Below are positions 1 to 8,152 of a stretch of DNA of 60,596 nt, one piece after another. The stretch comes from Verrucomicrobiaceae bacterium (lineage in GTDB: Bacteria > Verrucomicrobiota > Verrucomicrobiia > Verrucomicrobiales > Verrucomicrobiaceae). The DNA lies in assembly GCA_027487315.1 (NCBI GenBank), contig JAIYDW010000110.1, positions 1-60,596 of the forward strand, given 5' to 3'. Position numbers and translations under genes: made by a program. The notes beneath the pieces are model-generated. The model ran no database searches. It was given only the letters and a program-made list of their open reading frames with translations, and was not told the origin of the DNA. Numbering within the stretch: the stretch's first letter is position 1; the number at the start of each line of letters is the position of its first letter.

Positions 1-385
1 CGGGCGTGTAGATGACGCCGGGGCAGTAGTGGTCATTGTCCACCAGCAGGATGGAGGCATAGCGGCCCGCCGGGATCTCCGGCATGGTCACAGTCGCACC
101 TTTCGAGGTATCCACCACGGCTCCGGAATACAGCGTATCCTTGTTCATCCGCACCACCGTCTGGTTGTCGAGCGGCACGAAGTTCCGGTAGTGGAACCAA
201 CGGTTCACACCGCCTGCGAGCTTGGAGATGTTGGCGAAAGTGCGGTCGGATTCCGCACGGCAGTAGTTTTCTTGCGTGACCGTGACGCCAGTGGCGGAGT
301 CTTGGGCAAAGACCTGTGCGGTCGTGAGTGCCAGTGCGCTAGCAAGCGCGCGGGCTATAAGGTTTTGCATGTGGTTGGTTTTCAT
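1..385 (-). CDS. DUF1254 domain-containing exported protein (partial)
   Basis: The gene starts at 385 and runs off the left edge, so only about the first 128 codons are visible. The product begins with a signal peptide (hydrophobic stretch ending ...VFAQ/D at about residue 28). It then shows the N-terminal part of the DUF1254/DUF1214 family, including the typical block RMNKDTLYSGAVVD followed by IPAGRYASILLVDND. The family is exported and has no settled biochemical role. An attC-like element lies about 58 bp upstream of the start, which is the same spacing logic as in the cassette array 30 kb away. The family call is secure from the motif; the end and function are not visible. Confidence 0.8.
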   Translation of the reverse strand, partial: MKTNHMQNLIARALASALALTTAQVFAQDSATGVTVTQENYCRAESDRTFANISKLAGGVNRWFHYRNFVPLDNQTVVRMNKDTLYSGAVVDTSKGATVTMPEIPAGRYASILLVDNDHYCPGVIYTP

Positions 386-442
386 CGGTTAACGGCATTT
401 GGTTTGTATTCCGGCGTAGCGTTAAGAACAGAATGCGTCGTC

Positions 443-570
443 GCCTAACAATCCAGATTATCGACAAAAACGTGGCTTTGTCAGCACCTTTATATCTGAC
501 AGATTTGTTGCTTGAAGACGGCATTTTGAATTCAAGGGGTTGCTTTTGCCGCATTTAGGCGCGCAAAGCC
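443..570 (-). repeat. Isolated attC-like element plus conserved flank
   Basis: This 128-bp element is clearly homologous to 36415-36543 and 37220-37348. Its end nearest the DUF1254 gene reads GTTAGGC on the minus strand, a perfect match to the integron core GTTRRRY. The shared text includes CTTTGTCAGCACCTTTATAT and GACAGAT. The first 93 bp or so matches the attC-like unit of the cassette array, and the last 35 bp (to GCGCGCAAAGCC) is a conserved flank. That it is recombination-competent is inference. Confidence 0.6.
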
Positions 571-723
571 ACAAAAAGGTCGGTTTTTGCGCAAATGAGG
601 GACGAAATCGACTGTTCGAAACACGCCGTCTCCCTCCCCGGTCAAACGGTCTCCCTCCCCATCCCCCACCCTGCCTCACTTTTTTCTTGCCACCCAATAC
701 ACGGTTTTGCTTAAATAATCCCC
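571..723. other. Intergenic spacer, no gene seen
   Basis: This pyrimidine-rich spacer lies between the attC-like element and the XRE gene. It contains two near-identical ...GTCTCCCTCCCC stretches but no convincing reading frame or hairpin. The promoter of the XRE gene should be here, but I cannot pick its boxes. Confidence 0.4.
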
Positions 724-1005
724 ATGTCACGCCCTAGCGATGCTGACATCCCCGACTCCCCAGACGCCTACGCCGCCTGGGTCAATCGGCGCATTGGTCA
801 GGAAGTCCTCCGCCGCCGCACCGCCATCGGCCTCAGCGCCTACGCCCTCGCCAAGCAAACCAAGCTCACCGCCCAGTCCATTCGCAACATCGAGCTCGGC
901 AAATGCCCCACAGGCGCCCTCTCCACCTCCCTCGCCCTGGTCGCCCACCGCTTCGGCACCACCCTCGGCCGCTTCATCTCCAGTGCCGAAGACCCCCGCG
1001 AGTAG
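724..1005 (+). CDS. XRE-family HTH transcriptional regulator
   Basis: This is a 93-residue protein that is almost entirely one Cro/C1-type helix-turn-helix domain (about residues 23-84). It shows the usual order: a basic first helix (GQEVLRRRTAIGLSAYALAK), a recognition region TAQSIRNIELGK, and a trailing hydrophobic helix ALVAHRFGTTLGRFI. There is no effector or peptidase domain, so it is a small DNA-binding regulator of unknown target. It is transcribed away from the attC-like element. A promoter-like A/T-rich stretch (TTGCTTAAATAATCC) lies just before the ATG. The family call is firm and the role is unknown. Confidence 0.85.
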   Translation: MSRPSDADIPDSPDAYAAWVNRRIGQEVLRRRTAIGLSAYALAKQTKLTAQSIRNIELGKCPTGALSTSLALVAHRFGTTLGRFISSAEDPRE

Positions 1006-1349
1006 ACCGTTTCTCGAAAAGAAGTTTATTTTGATCCGGCGAGCGCAGTGGCCTCAGTGGCAAGGAAGTCGCGCAGCCCGCTATCAAATCAATAGCGGGC
1101 AAGCGGCTGACGCCGCCAATGAGGCCGCTCCGCCACTGGGCAAGGTGACAAGCATTTCGAGAGTCGGTCTATCATCTCCAATATCCACCTCCTCTGCGGC
1201 CATCCTATCTCTGCGGTGCCCCTCTGTTCAACGTTCTCCCCCCTTCACACCCATTCGTGTCCTTCGTGAAATTCGTGGTTCCCAATCTTTCTACCCCAAA
1301 TCCTTCTACCAACTTCAGTCTCAGCCCTTCGAAGTTCGAAGTTCAAAGT
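1006..1349. repeat. Intergenic region with nested inverted repeats and two dispersed repeats
   Basis: No gene is seen here. At 1055-1138 an outer pair CAGTGGC/GCCACTG encloses a perfect 9-bp hairpin, GCCCGCTAT/ATAGCGGGC (1076-1100), and a second GC-rich arm AGCGGC/GCCGCT. At 1191-1218 there is a 28-bp sequence that recurs with one mismatch at 26043-26070. At 1331-1360 lies the dispersed motif GTTCAAAGTTCAACGTTC, also found near 6311, 30623 and 43185. Confidence 0.6.
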
Positions 1350-1799
1350 TCAACGTTCATCTCCCCTATCCGTGCCCTCCGAGTCCTCCGTGCGAAACGA
1401 ATTCCTTCTTTTCAAGTCAGGCACTTCCCCAGCCACCAGACGTTCAATGTTTCCTTTCAGCAACTCCCCACCGAAGTTGATAAGCAGGCCCAGAGGAATA
1501 CCAGAAAGCTTCAAATAGGTGAGCACTTGCTTTTTGTGCACGCGGGCCAGTTGCTCCACCGATTTCAGCTCCACCAAAACACGACCTTCCACGATCAAGT
1601 CAGCCCGGAATCCTTCGTCAAAGACTTGGCCATCAAAGCGAATCGGTATCGGCTTCTGTCTCTCCACCTTCAATCCACGAGCCCTCACCGTTTCCGCAAG
1701 CACCACCTCATACACAGACTCCAGCAGTCCCGGCCCCAAGCCGCGATGCACCTCATAGGCAGCATCCACAACGATCCGACTCAATTCATTCAACTCCAT
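1350..1799 (-). CDS. GxxExxY protein (PDDEXK nuclease-like)
   Basis: This 149-residue protein has both signatures of the GxxExxY family (PDDEXK_3). The name-giving motif GLLESVYE follows YEVHRGLGP near the N terminus, and a nuclease-like core FRADLIVEGRVLVELKSVEQ supplies the D...ExK residues. A conserved tail helix and a GIPLGLLINFGG strand follow. The family is related to PDDEXK nucleases but has no proven cellular role. The C-terminal tail (FRTEDSEGTDRG) is encoded by a repeat-like sequence that also closes each of the deleted copies upstream. Those copies (1800-2320) carry the same first codons, showing repeated local duplication of this gene. Confidence 0.85.
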   Translation of the reverse strand: MELNELSRIVVDAAYEVHRGLGPGLLESVYEVVLAETVRARGLKVERQKPIPIRFDGQVFDEGFRADLIVEGRVLVELKSVEQLARVHKKQVLTYLKLSGIPLGLLINFGGELLKGNIERLVAGEVPDLKRRNSFRTEDSEGTDRGDER

Positions 1800-2320
1800 A
1801 AAAAAGACCTCCGTATTTCAAACATGATACGAACCCTCCCAGGATCAACTTCGAACGAAAAACTTCACTCATCCCATACCCACCTCCGTGCCCTCCGAGT
1901 CCTCCGTGCGAAACACAAGCGACTCCAGCAGTCCCCGCCCCAAACCGCGATGCACCTCATAAGCAGCATCCAAAATTCATTCAACTCCATAAAAAGACCT
2001 CCGTATTTCAAGCATGATACGAACCCTCGCATGATCAACTTCGCACGAAAAACTTCACTCATCCCATACCCACCTCCGTGCCCTCCGAGTCCTCCGTGCG
2101 AAACACAAGCGACTCAAACAGTCCCCGCCCCAAACCGCGATACACCTCATAAGCAGCATCCAAAACTCATTCCACCCCATAAAAAGACCTCCGTATTTCA
2201 AACATGATACGAACCCTCCCAAGATCAACTTCGCACGAAAAACTTCACTCATCCCCTACCCACCTCCGTGCCCTCCGAGTCCTCCGTGCGAAACATAAGC
2301 GACTCCAGCAAAGCCCGTAT
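1800..2320 (-). repeat. 190-bp tandem repeat made of internally deleted GxxExxY gene copies
   Basis: The period is exactly 190 bp: the word AACTTCACTC recurs at 1861, 2051 and 2241. Full units lie at about 1873-2062 and 2063-2252, with a partial unit to about 2320. Read on the minus strand, each unit has the gene's upstream sequence and its first codons (MELNEFW...). About 60 bases later it jumps to the gene's last codons (TTCGCACGGAGGACTCGG), so the nuclease core is missing. The two complete units leave 65-codon frames that overlap by 8 bases. I treat them as degraded copies, not functional genes. Confidence 0.8.
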
Positions 2321-2354
2321 CCACAAACACCCACCGCTCTCTCAAAACAAAACA

Positions 2355-2389
2355 ATGGCAGTTGCCCCCTCGCGGGTCGCAACTGCCAT
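2355..2389. terminator. Perfect 11-bp hairpin, terminator-like or palindromic repeat
   Basis: ATGGCAGTTGC and GCAACTGCCAT are perfect complements separated by 13 bases. No T-run follows on either strand, so a classic rho-independent terminator is not supported. It could be a rho-dependent pause or a palindromic repeat. Confidence 0.4.
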
Positions 2390-2515
2390 GTCCAAGTCAG
2401 TTCGTGAGTTCTGGCCTGAGGTCTTGGGGGGGAAAGAACCAGTGGCTGAAGGGTGCGCTAACCTCATCTCCCGAACAAGGCAGCACTTCACCCTCAGCCT
2501 TCCAGGCAGGTTCAA

Positions 2516-3049
2516 TTACCGGGAATGAAGTTCTTCCGCCCTTGCAAGGTGGCTCTTAAGTGTCGGTGTCATCTTATCCACCCACAGCTTCAAATCGCTG
2601 TTCTTCGCGTCTTTCGACTCCGCTTCAAAGTGGTCCACACACGCCTTGTGGGCGCTCACCACCGCTGCCAGGAAGGCCTTGTCAAACGCCGCCCCGCTGA
2701 CCTTCTCCAGATCTTGGAATGTCTTCGCATCCGCAGGGTCAACAACCGCTGAAAGGTCGATCCCTTTATCGACCGCCAACTGCTTCAGCTCCGCATTTGC
2801 CCCCGTATGATCCGCCACCAGCTTCTCAGCAAAGGCCTTCACATCCGCATTTTGAACCTTCATCACGCCGAGTTCAGCAATCTTGACCACGCCCATCCCG
2901 GCGGCGGCCTCGTGTTTCACAAACTGAACATCAACGGGGTTCAGCGTATCCTTCGGCAGCGCCTGGGCCTCAGGCAACGCCATGGCAGCGGCAAACAAAG
3001 CAAGCGCCAGCCCTGTCAGAGTTTTTCTGGAACGGTCAGTGGTTTTCAT
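2516..3049 (-). CDS. DUF4142 domain-containing periplasmic protein
   Basis: I chose the start at 3049 (MKTTDRSRK...), because it gives a clean signal peptide (LTGLALALFAAAMALPEAQA) and has an AGGA-type ribosome site a few bases upstream. An in-frame ATG at 3091 would add a non-hydrophobic leader. The mature part is the helical DUF4142 bundle: FVKHEAAAGMGVVKIAELG, then VKAFAEKLVADHTGANAELKQ, then a C-terminal AHKACVDHFEAESKD and LKSHLARAEEL. The family resembles ferritin-like four-helix proteins and is often linked to stress, but its function is unproven. Confidence 0.85.
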   Translation of the reverse strand: MKTTDRSRKTLTGLALALFAAAMALPEAQALPKDTLNPVDVQFVKHEAAAGMGVVKIAELGVMKVQNADVKAFAEKLVADHTGANAELKQLAVDKGIDLSAVVDPADAKTFQDLEKVSGAAFDKAFLAAVVSAHKACVDHFEAESKDAKNSDLKLWVDKMTPTLKSHLARAEELHSR

Positions 3050-3345
3050 TGGAGTTTTCCTGGTAGGTGTTGGGTTTCTCATAGGCCCCATCGATAGAAC
3101 ACCGCCCCGCCCATCTCCATGGGGTGAAACCCCACTTCAATTCGCCACCCGCCTCATCCCCTCAACCCACCCTCATGAAACAGGTAGGGTTATACCCCAT
3201 AGCAGCCCTCCCCCTCTTCCCCGACCTTGAAAAGAGTGAGCTACCCCCACCCCAAACCAACTCCACATCCTATTCCCAGCCCCAATCCAAATCCACCAGG
3301 TGGCCTTCCCCGCTCACCCCAAAACGCCCCCTCCCGCACCGGCCC

Positions 3346-5784
3346 ATGAAACCCAAATCCAAAACCCATTTGGCAGACACCAATTCCACCTCGCAGCGCA
3401 CCCAACACGCCAAGCTCGCCCTCGGCATCCAGGTCGCCGGCGTCGCCCTCGCTGACATCGACTACACCACCGGCCTCTTCCACCTCAGCGCCGAAGCATC
3501 GGAACTCTTTGGTCTCGGCTCAGTCGCCCAAACCTTCCCAAAAAGCATCGTCCACGGCACCTTCCATCCAGGCGACCTCGATGCAATGCTGCACCGCATC
3601 GCCGCATCAAAAGACCCCAAAGGCGATGGTTGGTTCGCCATGGATCACCGCATCGTCTGCCCCAACGGAGCCATCCGCTGGCTTCGCGTCCGCAAACAAG
3701 TTTACTTCGACGGCCCCGCCGACGCCCTCCAACCCGTTCACGCCGCCCTCGCCGCCATCGATGTCACCGACGACCACAACGCCGCAGATGCCGCCAATGC
3801 CCTGCGTGCCACGGACCAACGCCTTCGCCTCGCCGCCGAAATCACCGGCGTCGGCGTTTGGGAGTGGAACCTCGAATCCAACCTCGTCCTCTGGGACGCC
3901 CAAATGTTCCGCATCTACGGCCTCTCTTCCACCAGCGACAACCTCGTCCCTTACGCCACCCAGCGTGACGCCATCCTCCCCGAAGATCGCCCTCAACAAG
4001 ACCTCCTGCTCAAAGACGCCCTTCTCTCCCTCGGTCGCAGCTCCCGCGAGTTCCGCATTCGTCGCGCCGATGACGGCACCCAACGCCACATCCGCTCCGT
4101 CGAACGCGTCCAGACAGACAGCCAGGGCAAAGCCACCTCCGTCATCGGCACCATCCTGGACATCTCCGAATCCAAGACCTCAGCGGAGCGAATCAAACAA
4201 TCCGAAATCCGCTACCGCCGCCTCTTTGAGGCCGCTCATGACGGCGTGCTCTTGCTCGATCCCGCCACCAACAAAATCACCGATGCCAACCCCTTCATGA
4301 CCTCCCTGTTGGGCTATTCCAAGGACCAGCTCGTCGGCAAGGAACTCTTCGAAATCGGCTTCCTCAAAGACGAAACCTTCAGCCGCACAGCCTTTGCCAA
4401 ACTCAAAGCCGATCACGAAATCCGCTACGAGAACCTGCCCCTTCGCAACTCCCACGGTCAACATCAAGAAGTCGAAGTCGTCGCCAATCTCTACGATGAA
4501 GGCGGTCACAACATCATCCAATGCAACATCCGCGACATCACCGCCCGCAAACAGGCTGAAACAATCCTCCTCCGCAGCAAAACCCTCTTCACCAGCCTCA
4601 TCAATCAAGCTCCCGTTGGCGTCTATGTCGTGGACTCTCAATTCAGACTCCAGCAGATCAACCCCATGGCCGTGCCCAACTTCGCAGGCATCAAACCCCT
4701 CATCGGCCGTGACTTCGCTGAAATCGTTCACCTCATCTGGCCCAAGAAAGCCGCCTCAGAAATCATCAAGCGCTTCCGCCACACCCTCGCCACCGGCCAG
4801 CCCTATCAAGCACCCGACGTCTCCGCCAAACGCCAAGACACCGGCATCAAAAAAGTCTACGAATGGTCCATTCAGCGTGTCGAACTTCCTGACACCGACT
4901 TCGGTGTCGTTTGCTTTTTCAGCGACATCACCGAACGCACCCAGGAATCGGAAGCCCTCCTCCACCTCGCCGTCGCCAACGCTCTAAACGACAAACTCAA
5001 ACGCACCCTCGTCCAACAGCAGATCACCGCCAACGCCCTCGCCTCCAGCCAACTCCTCACCAACCAACTGTTGAAGGAATCCCGCCTCATGCGCCAGGCT
5101 CAGCAAAACCTCACCCGCCGCCTCATCACCGCCCAGGAAGACGAACGCAAACGCGTCAGCCGGGACCTGCATGACGTCATCGCCCAATCGCTCACCGGCA
5201 TCAATTTCAGCCTCTCCAGCCTGCTCACCCAACCCAATACCACCTCGCCTGAGCTCCGAAAGAAACTCAAATCCACTCAGAGCCTCATCGAACAGTCGAT
5301 TGACACCGTCCACCGCTTCGCCCGCGACCTCCGCCCCGCCATGCTCGACGACCTCGGCATCATCCCCTCACTCATGACCTACACCCAGGAGTTCTCCAAA
5401 CACAACCACATCACCGTCACCGTCACCGCGGATCCCGCCGTCGAAAAGCTCAACTCCAGCAGCCGCACCGTCTTGTATCGCATCGCCCAGGAGGCCCTCA
5501 ACAACATCGCCCATCACGCCCACGCCACGCTTGCCGACATTCGCCTCAGCCTCATGGACTCAAAGGTTCACATGGAAATCCAGGACAACGGCTCCGGCTT
5601 CACCGTCAGCGGCTTCACCTGTGCCGAGAAACCGAAGCGCCTCGGACTCCTCGGCATGAAGGAACGCGTCGAAATGGTGGGCGGCCAGTTTGACATCGAC
5701 TCCGCACCAGGCTGCCCCACCACCATCCGTGTCACTCTTCCCTCCCAGCCCACCAAACGCGCCCGCGCCAAAATCCCCTCATGA
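3346..5784 (+). CDS. Multi-PAS sensor histidine kinase (NarL/UhpB type)
   Basis: The frame is open from 3124. The ATG at 3346 is preferred because the earlier part is low-complexity Pro/Ser and lies across the divergent promoter. The 812-residue product has no membrane segment. It has four PAS-like modules (about 20-150, 155-285, 287-410, 412-545), a short coiled linker, and a HisKA_3 dimerisation helix with the phospho-acceptor His609 in RDLHDVIAQSL. A HATPase_c domain follows, with EALNNIAHHA, DNGSGF and LGLLGMKERV. It should autophosphorylate and pass phosphate to the response regulator whose start overlaps its stop. The signal is unknown; soluble PAS sensors usually read redox, gas or small ligands. 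Confidence 0.88.
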   Translation: MKPKSKTHLADTNSTSQRTQHAKLALGIQVAGVALADIDYTTGLFHLSAEASELFGLGSVAQTFPKSIVHGTFHPGDLDAMLHRIAASKDPKGDGWFAMDHRIVCPNGAIRWLRVRKQVYFDGPADALQPVHAALAAIDVTDDHNAADAANALRATDQRLRLAAEITGVGVWEWNLESNLVLWDAQMFRIYGLSSTSDNLVPYATQRDAILPEDRPQQDLLLKDALLSLGRSSREFRIRRADDGTQRHIRSVERVQTDSQGKATSVIGTILDISESKTSAERIKQSEIRYRRLFEAAHDGVLLLDPATNKITDANPFMTSLLGYSKDQLVGKELFEIGFLKDETFSRTAFAKLKADHEIRYENLPLRNSHGQHQEVEVVANLYDEGGHNIIQCNIRDITARKQAETILLRSKTLFTSLINQAPVGVYVVDSQFRLQQINPMAVPNFAGIKPLIGRDFAEIVHLIWPKKAASEIIKRFRHTLATGQPYQAPDVSAKRQDTGIKKVYEWSIQRVELPDTDFGVVCFFSDITERTQESEALLHLAVANALNDKLKRTLVQQQITANALASSQLLTNQLLKESRLMRQAQQNLTRRLITAQEDERKRVSRDLHDVIAQSLTGINFSLSSLLTQPNTTSPELRKKLKSTQSLIEQSIDTVHRFARDLRPAMLDDLGIIPSLMTYTQEFSKHNHITVTVTADPAVEKLNSSSRTVLYRIAQEALNNIAHHAHATLADIRLSLMDSKVHMEIQDNGSGFTVSGFTCAEKPKRLGLLGMKERVEMVGGQFDIDSAPGCPTTIRVTLPSQPTKRARAKIPS

Positions 5785-6200
5785 GTACCATCACTGTTCT
5801 AATCGCCGATGATCACGCCATCGTCCGGCAAGGCCTCCGCGCCCTTCTCGCCACCGAACCTGACATCGAAATCGTCGGCGAAGCCACCAATGGCCAGCAA
5901 GCCGTGGTCCTCGCTCACAAACTCGTCCCCGACATCGTTATCCTCGACCTCTCCATGCCTCTCCTCAACGGCATGGACGCCATTCAACGCATCCAGGAAT
6001 GCACCACCGCCTCCATCAAAATCCTCATTCTCTCCTCCTACGCCGAACCGGCTTACGCACGCCATGCCCAGTCATTAGGCGCCTCCGGTTACATCACCAA
6101 ACAATGCGATTCCCACCTCATCGCCACCGCCATCCGCCGCATCCACAGCGGCGAACTCTACTTCACCCCCTCCCACCACCTCACCGTCCAATGCCCGTAG
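5781..6200 (+). CDS. Response regulator, receiver domain only
   Basis: The start overlaps the kinase stop (ATGA), so the two are translationally coupled. The 139 residues are a complete receiver domain: acidic pair Asp10/Asp11, phosphorylation site Asp56 in VILDLSMP, and the conserved Lys107 in GYITK. The partner kinase is of the type that normally works with NarL/LuxR regulators of about 210 residues. Here the protein stops about where the linker should begin, and no helix-turn-helix follows in any frame before the next gene. It may work by protein contact, or may have lost its DNA-binding half. Confidence 0.85.
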   Translation: MSTITVLIADDHAIVRQGLRALLATEPDIEIVGEATNGQQAVVLAHKLVPDIVILDLSMPLLNGMDAIQRIQECTTASIKILILSSYAEPAYARHAQSLGASGYITKQCDSHLIATAIRRIHSGELYFTPSHHLTVQCP

Positions 6201-6294
6201 TGCCAACGGTCACCACCTTCTTGCCGCAGTCTCCCACATTCAAAACCACACCCCGGTAAAGAAACGCCCTCCCCCCAACGTTACCTCAATCCGC

Positions 6295-7416
6295 ATGCCC
6301 CCTTTTCTCTCAGCGTTCAAAGTTCTACGTTCAACGTTCAGCGTTCTCCTCCTCTTCCCCCTCCTCCTCCCCGCCCAACAACCCACCTCCATCCCCCCCA
6401 AAGTCAAAGCCGCCACCGACCGCGCCGTTGCCTGGCTCATCACCCAGCAGAAACCCGCCGGCTACTTCAACGACGACAAAACCCCCACCGAGGTCAAACC
6501 CGGCAACCTCCCCTCACATAGCGCCGCCATGACCGCCCTCGCCCTCATGGGCCTCGCCTCCGTCGGTCACATGCCCAACGACCCCACCCCCGAAGGCCAG
6601 GCCGCCGGCAACGCCCTCCGCTACATCGTCCACAACATCATCCCCGACGAAAACGGCTACCTCGGCAAGTCCGACCGCTCCCGCATGTACGGCCACGGCA
6701 TCATCACCCTCATGATGACCGAAATGGTCGGCCACGCCCCCGATGACGAAACCGACCGCCTCCTCCACCAGCAAGTCAAAGGCGCCCTCCAACTCATCCT
6801 CCGCGCCCAGGCCGTCTCCAAAAGCGAAGCCAACCGCGGCGGCTGGCGCTACGAACCCTCCTCAAGCGACTCCGACATCTCCGTCTCCGTCTGGCAACTG
6901 ATGTCCCTCCGCGCCGCCAAAAACGCCGGCTTCGACGTTCCCAAAGACGCCATCGACAAAGGCATCGCCTACATCAAACGCTCCTACCAGGCCGAGCGCG
7001 ACGACCAGGGCCGCCCCAAAGGCGACGCCCCCTTCAGCTACGAACCCTACGGCGGCCGCAAAACCTTCTCCACCACCGCCGCCGGCCTCCTCTCCCTGCA
7101 AGTCGCCGGCCAATACGACGCCCCCGAAGTCATCGGCTCCGCCAACTGGCTCCTCACCTCACCACCGGAGATCAGCGAACCCTGGTTCTTCTACGGCACC
7201 TACTACTACGCCCAGGGCATGTATCAGCGCGGCGGCGAGCACGCCGCCATCGCCCGCCAGAAAACCGAGCAAATGCTCACCGACACCCAAAATCCCGACG
7301 GCTCCTGGTTCCCCCGCAACGGCAACGAAAAAAGCGCCGGCGCCGTCTACGCCACCTCCCTCGCCCTCCTCAGCCTCTCCGTCTACCACCACTTCCTCCC
7401 CATCTACCAAAAGTAG
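6295..7416 (+). CDS. Secreted squalene-cyclase/prenyltransferase-like alpha-toroid protein
   Basis: The 373-residue protein has a signal peptide (VLRSTFSVLLLFPLLLPAQQ) and then repeated alpha-hairpins of the terpenoid cyclase fold, with repeated aromatic-glycine motifs such as GYFNDD, GYLGKSD, GGWRYEP and DGSWFPR. The catalytic DxDD of true squalene-hopene cyclases is not visible, so it is probably a structural relative. Such proteins are common and uncharacterised in Verrucomicrobiota and Planctomycetota. The DNA encoding the signal peptide contains the dispersed GTTCAAAG/GTTCAACGTTC repeat (6311-6347), so the leader seems built from an intergenic repeat. Confidence 0.78.
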   Translation: MPPFLSAFKVLRSTFSVLLLFPLLLPAQQPTSIPPKVKAATDRAVAWLITQQKPAGYFNDDKTPTEVKPGNLPSHSAAMTALALMGLASVGHMPNDPTPEGQAAGNALRYIVHNIIPDENGYLGKSDRSRMYGHGIITLMMTEMVGHAPDDETDRLLHQQVKGALQLILRAQAVSKSEANRGGWRYEPSSSDSDISVSVWQLMSLRAAKNAGFDVPKDAIDKGIAYIKRSYQAERDDQGRPKGDAPFSYEPYGGRKTFSTTAAGLLSLQVAGQYDAPEVIGSANWLLTSPPEISEPWFFYGTYYYAQGMYQRGGEHAAIARQKTEQMLTDTQNPDGSWFPRNGNEKSAGAVYATSLALLSLSVYHHFLPIYQK

Positions 7417-7445
7417 CCCGCCTGATTGGCGCCGGCAGGCATACC

Positions 7446-7799
7446 CTACCTCCTGCCCAACTTCTTCACCTGCTTGGACAAACGCTCCATCAGATTGCTG
7501 CACACCTGGTCACAAAGCTCAGTGATGCTCGGATCGGCGATAAAACAAATCACACTCAGCCCCTCCTTCCGCCGCCCCACCATCCCGGCATCCACCAGCG
7601 ACTGAACATGCCGCGACACATTCGCCTGCGTCAATCCCGTCGCCTCGACGAGTTCCGTAATATTCATCTCCCCGCCTTCCTCCAACGCCCGCAAAAGCTT
7701 TAACCGGCTCGGCTCCGCCAAAGTACGAAACCAGGACGCAATCAAAGCGAGCGCTTCATCAGTGACAGGAGGCAGGGATTTTTTTCGCGCGGCAGGCAT
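7446..7799 (-). CDS. ArsR-family transcriptional repressor
   Basis: I chose the ATG at 7799, giving 117 residues, which is typical for the family. A GTG/ATG further upstream would run through the operator-like palindrome. The winged helix is clear: WFRTLAEPSRLKLLRALEEGG, then ITELVEATGLTQANVSRHVQSLVDAGMV, then a wing ending VICFIAD. The C-terminal helix holds a single cysteine pair (LCDQVCSNL), which could be a thiol or metal sensor site. It is divergent from the DUF2892-RND operon. An inverted repeat lies between them, and a matching half sits before the thioredoxin gene, so it probably represses both. Confidence 0.85.
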   Translation of the reverse strand: MPAARKKSLPPVTDEALALIASWFRTLAEPSRLKLLRALEEGGEMNITELVEATGLTQANVSRHVQSLVDAGMVGRRKEGLSVICFIADPSITELCDQVCSNLMERLSKQVKKLGRR

Positions 7800-7826
7800 G
7801 ACTCTAAAAACGGTTTGCGGTGATCG

Positions 7827-7852
7827 ACTATATGCGTATAGAATCATATAGT
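7827..7852. promoter_or_regulatory. Operator-like inverted repeat between arsR-type gene and DUF2892 gene
   Basis: ACTATATG and CATATAGT are perfect 8-bp arms with a 10-base spacer. The overlapping core ATATGCGTATA (7830-7840) recurs with one mismatch at 13979-13989. Its position in the divergent intergenic region fits an ArsR-type repressor site; binding is inferred. Confidence 0.6.
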
Positions 7853-7897
7853 TGGAAACAACATCCTCATCAAACCCATCTAGTCTACCGAAAAAAC

Positions 7898-8116
7898 ATG
7901 AAACTCGAAAACATCATCCGCGCTCTCGCTGGCACCATGGTCCTCGCAAGTCTGGCTCTCGCTCACTGGGTCCATCCCAACTGGATCTGGCTCACCGTCT
8001 TCGTCGGTGCCAATCTCCTGCAATCCGCCTTCACCGGCCTCTGCCCCGCCGAAAACATCCTCAAAAAACTCGGCATCGGCACCAGTCGTTCAGGCACCCC
8101 CGCCATCAAGCAATAA
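7898..8116 (+). CDS. DUF2892 (YgaP-like transmembrane) small membrane protein
   Basis: This 72-residue protein has two hydrophobic segments (ALAGTMVLASLALAHWVHP and WIWLTVFVGANLLQSAF) and ends GLCPAENILKKLG. That is the classic DUF2892 pattern, including the single GLCP cysteine. The ATG at 7898 starts directly at the family's MKLENIIRALAG motif. In YgaP this membrane hairpin is fused to a rhodanese; here a separate rhodanese lies downstream in the same gene run. It is the first gene after the operator-like site and likely takes part in sulfane-sulfur or thiol handling at the membrane. Confidence 0.82.
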   Translation: MKLENIIRALAGTMVLASLALAHWVHPNWIWLTVFVGANLLQSAFTGLCPAENILKKLGIGTSRSGTPAIKQ

Positions 8117-8152
8117 TCCGCGGGCGAAACGGCCCGCCTCCCCTCCTGCAAA

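Noticed and set aside
1076-1100. tRNA-like hairpin (possible tRNA-Sec)
   Set aside because: The loop is CAAATCA, not a UCA anticodon, there is no T-loop and no acceptor pairing.
1873-2320. 190-bp tandem repeats as a CRISPR array
   Set aside because: There are no unique spacers; the whole unit repeats, and it derives from a gene.
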